Origin: JBDTSW01 sp963799815 | GTDB lineage: Bacteria > Actinomycetota > Thermoleophilia > Solirubrobacterales > 70-9 | Direction: 5' to 3' | NCBI GenBank assembly: GCA_963799815.1 | Contig: CAWCYG010000004.1 | Coordinates: 744,001-808,000, forward strand | Length of the DNA stretch: 64,000 nucleotides | Shown: in pieces, positions 48,943-58,030 of the stretch | How positions within the stretch are numbered: the stretch's first letter is position 1 | How the letters are laid out: each line of letters starts with the position of its first letter | Position numbers and translations under genes: made by a program | The notes under the pieces: model-generated | What the model was told of the DNA's origin: nothing | The model's input: the letters and a program-made list of their open reading frames with translations, nothing else | The model's database searches: none

Positions 48943-49602
48943 ATGAGCCGCATCCTGATCGCCGAGGACGAGACCCGGCTGGCCTCCTTCCTGGAGAAGG
49001 GGTTGCGCTCGAGCGGCTATACGACGACCGTGGCCACCGACGGTCCACAGGCGGCGCTGATGGCCCGCGACGATCATTTCGACCTCCTCATCCTCGACCT
49101 GGGGCTCCCCGGCAAGGATGGGATGGACGTGCTGCGCGAGCTGCGCGGCGAGGGCCAGCGGCTGCCGGTGATCATCCTGACCGCGCGGGGGGACCCATCG
49201 GACAAGGTCGAGGGCCTCGAGGCGGGAGCCGACGACTACCTGGCCAAGCCGTTCCACTTCGAGGAGCTGCTCGCGCGCGTACGGGTTCGGCTGCGGGGGG
49301 ACGCGCCGGAAGAGGAGCGCCAGCTCCGCGTCGGCGGCGTCTCGCTCGACCTGCGAACGCGCTGGGCCAGCGCGGATGAAGAGACGATTGAGCTGAGCGC
49401 CCGGGAGTTCGAGCTCCTGAGAACGTTCCTCCAGCACCCGGACCAGGTCCTGACCCGCGAGCAGCTCCTCTCACACGTCTGGGGCTACGACTACGACCCC
49501 GGATCCAACGTGGTCGACGTCTACGTGGGGTACCTGCGCCGCAAGCTCGGGGCACGACGTTTCGAGACGGTGAGGGGGGTGGGCTACCGCTTCCGGACAT
49601 AG
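48943..49602 (+). CDS. OmpR/PhoB-type response regulator
   Basis: 219 residues. The receiver has acidic pair ILIAEDETRLA, phospho-acceptor Asp52 in LLILDLGLPGKDG and the switch residues TAR and KPF. The winged-helix output domain (about 125-219) has LSAREFELLRTFLQHPDQVLTREQLLSHVWGYDYDPGSNVVDVYV and RRFETVRGVGYRF. It forms a two-component pair with the kinase just upstream. Likely targets are the two divergent surface-protein genes upstream, where an 11-bp spaced repeat is present; that is inference. Confidence 0.93.
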   Translation: MSRILIAEDETRLASFLEKGLRSSGYTTTVATDGPQAALMARDDHFDLLILDLGLPGKDGMDVLRELRGEGQRLPVIILTARGDPSDKVEGLEAGADDYLAKPFHFEELLARVRVRLRGDAPEEERQLRVGGVSLDLRTRWASADEETIELSAREFELLRTFLQHPDQVLTREQLLSHVWGYDYDPGSNVVDVYVGYLRRKLGARRFETVRGVGYRFRT

Positions 49603-49668
49603 TCGCGCTGCGGTTCGGGCGCTGCCCAGATCCATGTGACCCGGGATAGCACTGGCGAGGTCGGGTCG

Positions 49669-50073
49669 CTACGTCAGAGCGTTGCGGAGGTCGAAGGCCC
49701 GGATTCCCTCGTCGCCTGAGTCGGTGCAGTCGAAGAAGCGAGGGTTGACGCACGTGTAGGCGGGGCCCACGCCCTCGTAGGAGGGTTCGACGCTGAACTG
49801 GCAGTGGGGCAATGGGTCGCCGGTCATCTTGATGCCGCCGAAGCCGCCGGTCAGCTCGGCCGCCTCGAACATGTCGAGGTCGATCTCGGCGCCGAAGACC
49901 TTCCTCAGACAGCCCATGTAGCGGTTGCCGCTGGCGGGGTCGCCGTAGCTGTAGAGGTAGCGGCAGCGCATCTCGAGGCATCCACGCGGCTCGACGAGCT
50001 TGTCGCAGAAGGTGCGGCACCGGCGGCACTCGCCCTCGCGAGTTCCCTCCTCTCCACGCTGCTTCAGCGCCAT
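49669..50073 (-). CDS. Cysteine-rich protein, function unknown
   Basis: 134 residues with about nine cysteines grouped as GECRRCRTFCDKL, PRGCLEMRCRYLYS, YMGCLRKVF, HCQFSVE, YTCVNPRFFDC. The first cluster (CxxCxxxC) plus later pairs suggests two metal sites or a small Fe-S/zinc protein. No membrane segment or signal peptide is present. I know it only as a hypothetical type in related actinobacteria. The ATG 50073 follows the dnaE stop by 22 nt on the same strand, so it is probably read with dnaE. Confidence 0.65.
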   Translation of the reverse strand: MALKQRGEEGTREGECRRCRTFCDKLVEPRGCLEMRCRYLYSYGDPASGNRYMGCLRKVFGAEIDLDMFEAAELTGGFGGIKMTGDPLPHCQFSVEPSYEGVGPAYTCVNPRFFDCTDSGDEGIRAFDLRNALT

Positions 50074-50095
50074 GTCCGAAGAATACGCCCGGAAA

Positions 50096-53000
50096 CTAGG
50101 CGGCGAGCGATCGAGGGCCGAGGACTTCCGCAAGCTGTGCGCGCAGCGGCGGCGAGGGGCTGATCCTGTACTCGTCCCCGAAGCGCAGGCGCCTTGGCCC
50201 CTCGCGCGTCCGCATCACGAGCAGCACCTCGGACTGGCCGGGAAACCCCTCGAAGAGCGCCTTCAGCTCGTCGATCAGCCCGGGCCCGAACTCGGCCGCG
50301 TCGATCTCGAGCTTGAACTCCTTCGGATCCCGCTTGGCCGCCGCCCGCGCTTCCGCCGCGGCGAGCTCGGCGGCGTCGGGCTCGAACCGCTCCGCCTCGG
50401 CAACGACGAGGCTCGTCTGACCACGCCCCTTGTGGTCGACGCGCCCACGCACGACGATCACGCGATCGGTTTCGATCGCCTCCGATGCCTCGCCGGCAGC
50501 GTCCCGAACGAACAGCTCGACCTGGCCCTCGAGGTCGTCGAGCGTCGCGAACATGACGTAGCCACCGTTGCGGGTACGCACCTTCTTGGCCTCTCCGACG
50601 ATGCCCCCGACCCTGACCCAGGCGCCGTCGGGCTTGCCCGCGACCTCGGTCAGCTGGCAGTCGACGCGCGCGCGCAGCGCGTCTCGCACCTCGGCGAGTG
50701 GATGCGCGGACAGGAATGTCCCCAGCGTTTCCTTCTCGAGCCGCAAGAGCTCGCGCTGGTCGAACTCGCCGGCCGGTACCGGGAGCCGTGAGCTCGTCAA
50801 TCCAGCGTCCGCGGCGCCCTCCCCCTCGGCGGAGGCGCCGAGGTCGAAGATCGAGCCCTGCCCGCGGCGCGAGTCCTCCTGAGCCTTCTGGCCCGAAGCC
50901 TGCGCCTGGGCAAGTACCTCCAGCATTCCCCGCCGGGTTGCGCCGGTGGAGTCGAGAGCCCCGCACTTGATCAGGCACTCGATCGCGCGCTTTTGCACGG
51001 CGCGAACATCGACCCGTTCGCAGAAGTCCCAGAGCGACTCGAACGGACCCGCCGCCTCCCTCGAGCCGATGATCGCCTGCACCGCCTGGTGGCCAACATT
51101 CTTGACCGCATCTAGGCCGAACCGAATCGACTTGCCCGAGACGACAAAGCCGTGGTCTGACGAGTTCACGTCCGGGGGCATCACCTCGATGCCCATCGAC
51201 TCGCAGCGGTTGACGAAGAAGGGGACCTTGTCCTTCGTCGACATCACGGACGAGATCAGGGCTGCCATGTACTCGGCCGGGTAGTTCGCTCGCAGGTACG
51301 CGGTGCGATAGGCGATCAGCGCGTAGCACGCGGCGTGGCTCTTGTTGAAGGAGTAATCCGCTGCCGCAGTCATCAGGGACCACAGGTCCCTCGCGACGCG
51401 CCGGTCGGTGCCGGAGCCCTCCGCCCCGCTCAGGAACTTGTCCTCCATCGTCGCCATCAGGTCGCGCTTCTTCTTGCCGATGGCCTTGCGCAGGTCGTCG
51501 GCCTCAGCGCCACTGAAGCCAGCGATCTGCTTCGCGATCTCCATCAGCTGCTCCTGGTAGATGCAGCAGCCGTAGGTCGACTCCGTGATCGGGCGCAGGC
51601 GCTCGTCGGCGTACCCGACCGACGACGGCTCGCGCTTGCCGTTCGCGTAGTCGTCGATGTAACGCATGGCGCCGGGGCGGTAGAGGGAGACCAGGGCAAC
51701 GATGTCGTCGAACTCGGTTGGGCGGACCTTCCGCAGCGCGTCTCGCATACCGTCGGACTCGAGCTGAAAGACGCCAACCGAGTCGCCCCGCGCCAGCATC
51801 TCGAAGGTGGCGCCGTCGTCGAGCGGTATCCGCTGCATGTCGAGCTCGACACCGCGGGAGCGGCGGATGATGTCCACCGCGTCCTCGATCACGTCGAGGT
51901 TGCGGAGGCCCAGGAAGTCCATCTTCAGCAGGCCGATCTCCTCGATCGGCCCCATCGAGTACTGGGTGACCACCTTGTACTGGCGCTCGGGACGCCCATT
52001 CCCGTTGCCATTACCGTTCGTGCCCCGGTCCTCCGCGAGCTGGAGGGGCACGATCTCGTCCAGGGGGCGGTCAGCGATCACGACCGCTGCCGCGTGGATC
52101 GAGTTGTTCCGAACGATGCCCTCGAGCCCGCGGGCCACATCGAGGATCCTGCGGGCGTCAGGATCCGAGTCGTACGTGCGGCGCAGCTCCTGCCCTTCGG
52201 AGAGGCACTCATCGAAGGACGGGCTACGGCCCATAATCGGTTCGGGGATCTGCTTGGCGATGCGGTCCCCGGTCGCGTAGTCGAAGCCGAGCACGCGTGC
52301 GGCGTCGCGGGTGGCGGCGCGCGGCGCCATCTTGCCGAAGGTGATGATCTGCGCCACCGACTCGCGCCCGTACTTCTCCTGGACGTAGCGGATCACGCGC
52401 TCGCGACCCCGAACGGAGAAGTCGATGTCGATGTCGGGCATGGACTGCCGGGCCGGATTCAAAAAGCGCTCGAACAGCAGCTCGTTGGCGAGGGGGTCGA
52501 GGTCCGTGATGTCGAGCGCGTAGGCGACGATCGAACCCGCCGCGGAGCCACGGCCAGGGCCAACCGCGATGCCGTTCTCCTTGGCGAAGCGAACGAAGTC
52601 CCAGACGATCAGGAAATACGACTCGAATCCCATCTCGCGAATGACCCCGAGCTCGAAGGAGAGCCGCTCGCCCGCCTCTGCAGGGACCGGGTCGCCGTAG
52701 CGCCGGCGCAGCCCCTCCCCCGCGAGTCGCTGTAGGAGCTCCCCGGGTTCCTCCCCCTCGGGCACTGGGAACCGCGGGAGCATGAGCTTGCCGAGTTCGA
52801 TCTCCACGTTGCAGCGCTCGGAGACCTCCAGTGTCGTCGTAACCGACTCAGGCCACGGGCTGAAAGCCTCCTCCATCTCGGAGGCGCTCTTCAAGAAGAA
52901 CTCGTTCGTGTCGAAGGAGAGCTTGGGCGCTTCGAGCGTGGACTTGGTTTGGACGCACAAGAGGGCGGCGTGGTTGTCGTAGTCGGAGCGCCGCAGGTAG

Positions 53001-53626
53001 TGAACGTCGCCGGTGGCGACGAGTGGCCGTCCCAGCTCCCGGGCCACCCGGACGATGCCCTCGTTCGCCACCTCCTGCTCGGGGATGCCGTTGACCTGGA
53101 TCTCGAAATAGACGTTGTCGGCTCCGAAGACGCCGAGCAACTCGTCGGCATGCGCGCGAGCATCAGCAGGGCGCTGCTCGACGAGGCGGCGGCAAAACCG
53201 CGACTGGAGGCACCCCGTGAGAGCGATCACGCCGTCGGAGTGGCGGTCGAGCAGCTCCATGTCGACATTGGCCTTCCCCCGGGCGAATCCCTCCAGGTAA
53301 CCGGCTGAAGTCAGCTTCACCAGGTTGCGGAAGCCCGCGTTTGTCGCCGCGAGCAGGGTCAGGTGATTGCGCTCCACCCGCTGGCCCGGCGCCTGTGCTG
53401 CGCGGCGGTCGGAGACGAGGTATGCCTCGAGGCCGAGAATCGGCTTGATCCCAGCCGCGCGGCACGCCTTGTAGTGCTCGACGGCGCCGTTCATGACGCC
53501 GTGATCCGTGAGCCCGAGGGCCGGCATCTCGAGCTCCGCGGCCCGCGCCGCCATCGCCGAGATCTTGTTGGCTCCGTCCAGCAGCGAGTACTCGCTGTGG
53601 ACGTGGAGGTGGACCGCGGTGCTCAC
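50096..53626 (-). CDS. dnaE: DNA polymerase III alpha subunit
   Basis: The replicative polymerase, 1176 residues from GTG 53626. The PHP domain starts STAVHLHVHSEYSLLDGANKI and keeps GLTDHGVMNG and the His/Asp metal residues. The catalytic palm has the acidic motif PDIDIDFSVRGRERVIRYVQEKYG (near 405) and GRGSAAGSIVAYALDITDLDP. The helix-hairpin-helix and OB-fold parts are late (VGGIVGEAKKVRTRNGGYVMF). A longer frame to ATG 53686 would add MGEEHLAATGGICPDCEDEP, which is not typical of DnaE1, so GTG is preferred. I see no intein. It is divergent from sixA. Confidence 0.95.
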   Translation of the reverse strand: MSTAVHLHVHSEYSLLDGANKISAMAARAAELEMPALGLTDHGVMNGAVEHYKACRAAGIKPILGLEAYLVSDRRAAQAPGQRVERNHLTLLAATNAGFRNLVKLTSAGYLEGFARGKANVDMELLDRHSDGVIALTGCLQSRFCRRLVEQRPADARAHADELLGVFGADNVYFEIQVNGIPEQEVANEGIVRVARELGRPLVATGDVHYLRRSDYDNHAALLCVQTKSTLEAPKLSFDTNEFFLKSASEMEEAFSPWPESVTTTLEVSERCNVEIELGKLMLPRFPVPEGEEPGELLQRLAGEGLRRRYGDPVPAEAGERLSFELGVIREMGFESYFLIVWDFVRFAKENGIAVGPGRGSAAGSIVAYALDITDLDPLANELLFERFLNPARQSMPDIDIDFSVRGRERVIRYVQEKYGRESVAQIITFGKMAPRAATRDAARVLGFDYATGDRIAKQIPEPIMGRSPSFDECLSEGQELRRTYDSDPDARRILDVARGLEGIVRNNSIHAAAVVIADRPLDEIVPLQLAEDRGTNGNGNGNGRPERQYKVVTQYSMGPIEEIGLLKMDFLGLRNLDVIEDAVDIIRRSRGVELDMQRIPLDDGATFEMLARGDSVGVFQLESDGMRDALRKVRPTEFDDIVALVSLYRPGAMRYIDDYANGKREPSSVGYADERLRPITESTYGCCIYQEQLMEIAKQIAGFSGAEADDLRKAIGKKKRDLMATMEDKFLSGAEGSGTDRRVARDLWSLMTAAADYSFNKSHAACYALIAYRTAYLRANYPAEYMAALISSVMSTKDKVPFFVNRCESMGIEVMPPDVNSSDHGFVVSGKSIRFGLDAVKNVGHQAVQAIIGSREAAGPFESLWDFCERVDVRAVQKRAIECLIKCGALDSTGATRRGMLEVLAQAQASGQKAQEDSRRGQGSIFDLGASAEGEGAADAGLTSSRLPVPAGEFDQRELLRLEKETLGTFLSAHPLAEVRDALRARVDCQLTEVAGKPDGAWVRVGGIVGEAKKVRTRNGGYVMFATLDDLEGQVELFVRDAAGEASEAIETDRVIVVRGRVDHKGRGQTSLVVAEAERFEPDAAELAAAEARAAAKRDPKEFKLEIDAAEFGPGLIDELKALFEGFPGQSEVLLVMRTREGPRRLRFGDEYRISPSPPLRAQLAEVLGPRSLAA

Positions 53627-53731
53627 CGGCTCATCTTCGCAATCGGGGCAGATGCCACCGGTAGCTGCGAGGTGCTCTTCGCCCATTCTGCGGGCGCGCC
53701 CTCACCCTCTTCCGGCGCTAGGCTGCGGCGC

Positions 53732-54169
53732 GTGATCTGGCTGCTGCGCCACGGCGATGCCAAGGACCAGTCGGCGGACGATGCGAGTCGCGCGCTGACG
53801 AGCAAGGGAGAACGTCAGGCGCGGGCCGCCGGCCGCGCCCTGGCGGTGCTCGACCCGGAGCTCGAGGTCTGCCTCACGAGCCCGAAGATCCGCGCCCGCG
53901 ATACGGCTCGCATCGCGTGCGAGGAGCTCGGATTGGACGTGCGCGAGACCGAGGAGCTCCGCGGCGGGGACTTCGATCCCGTCGAGATCGCCGAGGGCGC
54001 CGACGTGCTTCTCGTGGGCCACGAGCCGGACTTCTCGCGTGCGATTCAGGCGGTGACGGGGGCGAGGGTGGAGCTCAAGAAGGGCGGCCTGGCGGCCATC
54101 GAAGGTGGAGCCCTGCTGACGCTGCTGCGCCCCGCCCAGCTGCGGGCAATCGGCAGCGGTCGGCGCTGA
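53732..54169 (+). CDS. sixA: Phosphohistidine phosphatase, SixA-like
   Basis: 145 residues of the histidine-phosphatase superfamily: WLLRHGDAKDQSADDASRALTSKGERQARAAG with the RHG motif (His7), TSPKIRARDTARI, and the second catalytic His in VLLVGHEPDFSRAI. SixA removes phosphate from histidine phosphorelay domains, but many actinobacterial members are described only as SixA-like, so the substrate is open. The start is GTG 53732. It converges with the coiled-coil protein gene after 3 nt. Confidence 0.88.
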   Translation: MIWLLRHGDAKDQSADDASRALTSKGERQARAAGRALAVLDPELEVCLTSPKIRARDTARIACEELGLDVRETEELRGGDFDPVEIAEGADVLLVGHEPDFSRAIQAVTGARVELKKGGLAAIEGGALLTLLRPAQLRAIGSGRR

Positions 54170-54172
54170 GGG

Positions 54173-54682
54173 TCATTCCTCCATGGCCTCGTAGGCCTCG
54201 ATCGTCCGCCGCTCCGCATCGTCGATCCTGGTGAGCGCCGCCTCAACCCGGTCGATGCCGAGATGAAGGCGCCCCAGCGCCGCCGCGATCCGGGCTTCGC
54301 TCGCACCAACGAGATCGCGGCCGCCTGGCGGCCGCTCGCCGCCAGCGTGGATCTCAGTCGCAAGCCGATCGAGCTCGCTGCGCAGTCGCCGCTCGGCCGC
54401 ATTCATTTGCTCCCGAAGGTCGCGTGAAAGCGCCTCCAGCTGCTCCGCCGCGAGCGTGCGCGAGGGCCCATCCCGGTCCTCCAGCCGCTCCGCGACCAAG
54501 GCGTCCACCCTCGCCTCCGTCCGCTTTTCCAGCTCGCGATCCTCCCGCTCAAGCGCCGCCGCCACCGCGCGCAGGCCCTCCGAGATCGCCGAGCGCGTCT
54601 CGCCGGGAGGGTCGCAGGAACGCCCACCCGGGCCTCCGCGGCCACCCTCGGCCACGCCAGACTTGACGCCTCCAGTGCCCAC
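54173..54682 (-). CDS. Coiled-coil protein, function unknown
   Basis: 169 residues. A Gly-rich N-terminal region of about 25 residues is followed by a long charged coiled coil from residue 35 to the end: ISEGLRAVAAALEREDRELEKRTEARV, LEALSRDLREQMNAAERRLRSELDRLATEI, then ARIAAALGRLHLGIDRVEAAL. No membrane or signal segment and no known domain. It starts at GTG 54682, 43 nt after the PAS-LuxR gene, and may be transcribed with it. Confidence 0.7.
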   Translation of the reverse strand: MGTGGVKSGVAEGGRGGPGGRSCDPPGETRSAISEGLRAVAAALEREDRELEKRTEARVDALVAERLEDRDGPSRTLAAEQLEALSRDLREQMNAAERRLRSELDRLATEIHAGGERPPGGRDLVGASEARIAAALGRLHLGIDRVEAALTRIDDAERRTIEAYEAMEE

Positions 54683-54725
54683 TGACTCAATCGTCCTACA
54701 TCGGTCGGTCGGTGCGGCGGCCGCC

Positions 54726-55337
54726 TCAGGACTCGGGCTCGATCAGCCCTTGACGCAGCGCCAGGGCCACTGCCTGGGCGCGAGTGCGCGCCCCGAGCTT
54801 GGCCTTCGCGTTGCGCACATGCGTCTGAACGGTGGCCGGCGAGAGCCCAAGCTGCGCGGCCACCTGGGCATCAGTGTCACCCTCGGCGAGCATGGCGAGG
54901 ATCTGGCGCTCCCGGGAGGTCGGCGTGCGCGCGCCCGACCGAGGCAGAGTGAGGGCCGACGCGGTCGCCCTTGACCCCGCCGTGCCGGTGGTGGAGAGGA
55001 GCACGAGATGCCGCCCCGGGACGACCGCGGCGGTGACGTTGATGTCGATCGAGTCACTCCCATTCGGCGCCGAGAGGGCGAAGGGACCCGCGTGGCCCCC
55101 GGTCTCGCTGAAGGCGTCCCACACCCGGACGAGGCGATCGGCTGCGGCGGGCGTCAGCGTATCCGCAAGGGGCCGGTCGATCAGCTCACTGCGTCGAGTG
55201 CCCAGCAACCGACACCCGGCCACGCTCGCCTCGGCGACTCGGCAGTCATCGTCGACCACCACCAGCGCGACCGAGGCTCCGGCGGCGGTGGCGCCGAGTA
55301 CCGCGGGCTTGAGCGTGAGGACCGCCGAGTCAGCCAC
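54726..55337 (-). CDS. PAS-LuxR transcriptional regulator
   Basis: 203 residues. Residues 1-120 look like a PAS domain: GASVALVVVDDDCRVAEASVAGCRLLG, then SELIDRPLADTL and HLVLLSTTG. The C-terminal LuxR helix-turn-helix is TSRERQILAMLAEGDTDAQVAAQLGLSPATVQTHVRNAKAKLGA. The start is GTG 55337, which overlaps the sugar transferase stop by 8 nt, so the two are coupled. A regulator so tightly linked probably controls exopolysaccharide or glycan synthesis. Confidence 0.8.
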   Translation of the reverse strand: MADSAVLTLKPAVLGATAAGASVALVVVDDDCRVAEASVAGCRLLGTRRSELIDRPLADTLTPAAADRLVRVWDAFSETGGHAGPFALSAPNGSDSIDINVTAAVVPGRHLVLLSTTGTAGSRATASALTLPRSGARTPTSRERQILAMLAEGDTDAQVAAQLGLSPATVQTHVRNAKAKLGARTRAQAVALALRQGLIEPES

Positions 55338-56796
55338 GTGCTCGCTCCTCGAACATGAAGCGCTCGCCCGGTGCACGCAACTCGCGATGCGGCTCGAGGA
55401 AGGTCACGAAGGCGGTCTCGAAGGTGATCAGCAGGTCGATCAGGATCGAGCGGTACTTGATGTAGTAGAGGTCATGGCAGAGCTTCCAGGCGGCTCCGGC
55501 CTCCGAGCCCGCGTAGCCGCAGCGGACCTGGGCCCAGCCTGCGATGCCCGGCTTGAGCAGATGGCGACGCGTGTAGTGCGAGTAGCGACCCTCGAGCTCG
55601 GCGACCATCTCCGGCCGCTCGGGACGGGGGCCAACCAGGGTCATGTCTCCGCGCAACACGTTCCAGAGCTGGGGCAGCTCGTCGATGTGCGAGCGTCGCA
55701 AGAATCGGCCGATCGGCGTGACACGGACGTCGTCGGCATCCGCCCAGCGGGCCTTGCCATCGGCTTCGGCGTCGACGCGCATGGTGCGAAGCTTCAGCAT
55801 CTCGAAGGCCTCGCCGTGCTCGCCGAGCCGGCGCTGCCGATAGATCACCGGCCCGCGATCTCCGAGCTTCACGGCGATCGCGCCGATCACGATCAGGGGC
55901 AGGAGGAGGATGCCCATGACGCTCACGAGCACCAGGTCGAGCGCGCGCTTGGAGAGTGGTTCGGCTGACTGAAACCGCGGGTGGAGGATGTAGCGGTACC
56001 AGGCCTGGTCGATGGTGCCCAGGGGCACGTGCCCGAGCAGATCCTCGTAGAACTGATTGGCGCCCATCATCCGCACGGGCAGGTCGAGGCATGCCGCCGC
56101 GACGCGCTCCCAGGGGCCGCCACCCGGCGCCGCTCCGGGCGCCGCTTCGCGATCCGGGGCGACCACGAGGAGCTCGATCTGGTTGACGAGCACGGCACCC
56201 CGTAGTTGCTCCAGGGAGCCAAGCCACTCCGGGGCCTCCCGACCACCCCTGGCCAGCGGCCCCTCCGGACCGAGCCAGCCGATCACCTCGTAGGCGCGGA
56301 TCCGGGCCGCGCGGACCTCGTCGCGAAGGTCTGCGGCGAAGCCCGGCGAGCCGATCACGGCAACGCGTGCACGAGCCGACTCCTCCACTTTGAGCTTGAG
56401 CCAAGCGCCGAGCGCGAGCACCAGCCATGCGGAGACGACCGCCGTCAGCAACGTGCCGATCGGTTCCGCCCTTCCGGCGAGCGCTGTGGCCCCGAGCGCG
56501 GCCGCGGCGCCGAAGACGGGCGCCATCAGGCCGATCAGGACCCTCGAGGCGGGCATGAGCTGGAGTGGGAACCGCGATCGCTCGATCAGCTGAAGCGCCA
56601 CGAACATACCCCCGAAGACAAGGAGTGCGTCTCCCAGCCCGTCACGGGTCAGCACGATCAGGCCGCCGGTCAGCGCGGGCGCGAGCCGCAGCCCAACCAA
56701 ATCCATCAGCTTCTGGGCGCGGAGGGCGCCCAGCGGACGGGAGCGCGCTTCCGCGCCCACCCGGTCCCGCCCTGTGATCGCGCCCCACAGGCTCAT
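55330..56796 (-). CDS. Polyprenyl-phosphate glycosylphosphotransferase
   Basis: A 488-residue WcaJ/CpsE-type enzyme that moves a sugar 1-phosphate to undecaprenyl phosphate to start exopolysaccharide synthesis. N-terminal membrane helices (LTGGLIVLTRDGLGDALLVFGG and others) and a Rossmann-like CoA-binding-type region (ARVAVIGSPGFAADLRDEVR) precede the catalytic part. That part has KRALDLVLVSVMGILLLPLIV, the basic GERGPVIYRQRRLGEHGEAF-like stretch, MLKLRTMRVDA, and RRSHIDELPQLWNVLRGDM-TLVGPRPERPEMV. No other capsule gene is close, so it may be an isolated priming enzyme. Confidence 0.9.
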   Translation of the reverse strand: MSLWGAITGRDRVGAEARSRPLGALRAQKLMDLVGLRLAPALTGGLIVLTRDGLGDALLVFGGMFVALQLIERSRFPLQLMPASRVLIGLMAPVFGAAAALGATALAGRAEPIGTLLTAVVSAWLVLALGAWLKLKVEESARARVAVIGSPGFAADLRDEVRAARIRAYEVIGWLGPEGPLARGGREAPEWLGSLEQLRGAVLVNQIELLVVAPDREAAPGAAPGGGPWERVAAACLDLPVRMMGANQFYEDLLGHVPLGTIDQAWYRYILHPRFQSAEPLSKRALDLVLVSVMGILLLPLIVIGAIAVKLGDRGPVIYRQRRLGEHGEAFEMLKLRTMRVDAEADGKARWADADDVRVTPIGRFLRRSHIDELPQLWNVLRGDMTLVGPRPERPEMVAELEGRYSHYTRRHLLKPGIAGWAQVRCGYAGSEAGAAWKLCHDLYYIKYRSILIDLLITFETAFVTFLEPHRELRAPGERFMFEERARG

Positions 56797-56927
56797 CTCA
56801 GCACTCTCTTCCGCCGATCACGCCGAGCGGCATAAATGAATACATAGTTTGGGCTGAAACAGTCCAGATCTAGCATTGCACGGACAATTACCCACAAAGC
56901 AGGTAGTCAATACTTCAAATCGGCTAG

Positions 56928-57671
56928 GTGCTAGCGTCGTTTGAGGTGGCTTCTCTCTCCAAGCGCGAGCGCGAGGTCTTCGAGCTCCTCGCAGATGGGC
57001 TGAGCGGCGCCGAGATCGCAGAGGCTCTGGTCCTCTCACCGGAGACGGTCCGAACGCACATCCGCAACGCCATGGGAAAGCTCGGAGCCTCGACCCGCTC
57101 GCAGGCTGTCGTGATCGCCTTGCGCCGCCGTGAGATCGCACCGCGCAGCGAGGCTGGAGGGCCACCGGATCGACGATTGCCCCCGGAGGGCGCGGCGCCG
57201 GAGACCGAGGATCCCACCGAGCCGCTCGAAGCTGTCCTCGACGCCCTGCACTCGCTCTGGGATGTCGATGCCGGCTGGATCTACCTCACCGACGCCGATG
57301 GCCTCGGGCTCCGCCGCGTCGCCGCGCGCGGCGGTGCGCAGGCCGATGTGCCGGCCACGGTCGCCCTCGGCGAGGGCCCTCTGGGACGGGTCGCGCTGGA
57401 CCGGCGACCGCAGATCGCGGTGGCGCCCGCTGGCCAGACGGGAGCCATGATCATCGCGCCGATGCTCGATGGCTATCGCCTCGTCGGGGTCCTGGCGCTG
57501 GCCGCGAGGCCAAGTCGCGCCATCGATCGAGCTGAGCTCCTGCTTCTCCAGGCCCTCGCGGCCCGTCTCGGCGAGCTCGTGCAGGCGGGGGGCGCGCAGA
57601 TGAAACCTGGTGTGGAGCGAGCCCTGGCGGGGTTTCGCAACTCGTGGACCGCGACGAGCCGGGCGCTTTAG
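56928..57671 (+). CDS. LuxR-type DNA-binding domain fused to GAF domain
   Basis: 247 residues in the reverse of the usual order. The LuxR helix-turn-helix is at the N-terminus (residues 8-65: LSKREREVFELLADGLSGAEIAEALVLSPETVRTHIRNAMGKLGA). The GAF domain is at the C-terminus (about 105-230: DALHSLWDVDAGWIYLTDAD, RVAARGGAQADVP, GEGPLGRVALDRRPQIAV). It would read a small molecule or light/redox cue and bind DNA. The start could be GTG 56928 or GTG 56946. The AT-rich gap 56797-56927 is the promoter region for it and for the sugar transferase. Its stop overlaps that of the STAS gene by 3 nt on the opposite strand. Confidence 0.8.
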   Translation: MLASFEVASLSKREREVFELLADGLSGAEIAEALVLSPETVRTHIRNAMGKLGASTRSQAVVIALRRREIAPRSEAGGPPDRRLPPEGAAPETEDPTEPLEAVLDALHSLWDVDAGWIYLTDADGLGLRRVAARGGAQADVPATVALGEGPLGRVALDRRPQIAVAPAGQTGAMIIAPMLDGYRLVGVLALAARPSRAIDRAELLLLQALAARLGELVQAGGAQMKPGVERALAGFRNSWTATSRAL

Positions 57672-58030
57672 GCCGGTTGGCTCAGCTCCTCGGCCGCTTC
57701 GTCGGCTGAGAGATCCATCGGTGCCACGCTCGAGATGTCGCAGATCTCAAGGACACGACGCACCGGCGAACGCTCCGGGACTCCGAGCCGCAGCCGCTGG
57801 CGCCTGTCGCCGAGTCGCCGGGCGAGCCCGAAGAGCAGTTCGATGCCGGCGCTGTCCAGGTACGCCACCGCGCTCAGGTCCAGCACCAGGCCGTGGGCGG
57901 AGCTGGGCAGCCGCTCCCCGAGCGCCCGCCCCAGCTCCACGGCGTTGGAGTTGTCGACCTCACCGGTTATCCGGGCGACCAGCACGCCCCCGCGTTCGTC
58001 GAAATCGATCTCGCTGAGCCGGTCTCTCAC
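57668..58030 (-). CDS. STAS-domain anti-sigma-factor antagonist
   Basis: 120 residues, RsbV/SpoIIAA-like: ARITGEVDNSNAVELGRALGERL, then LVLDLSAVAYLDSAGIELLFGL, with the phosphorylatable Ser60 in YLDSAGIE. These proteins, when unphosphorylated, release a sigma factor by binding the anti-sigma kinase. The upstream gene encodes a PP2C phosphatase fused to such a kinase-like domain, and start and stop overlap by 4 nt, so all parts of a partner switch are present except a sigma factor. Confidence 0.88.
   Translation of the reverse strand: MRDRLSEIDFDERGGVLVARITGEVDNSNAVELGRALGERLPSSAHGLVLDLSAVAYLDSAGIELLFGLARRLGDRRQRLRLGVPERSPVRRVLEICDISSVAPMDLSADEAAEELSQPA

Noticed and set aside
53363..53731. 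N-terminal extension of SixA
   Set aside because: It overlaps the dnaE 5' end and is Arg-rich shadow sequence; the phosphatase fold starts at GTG 53732.
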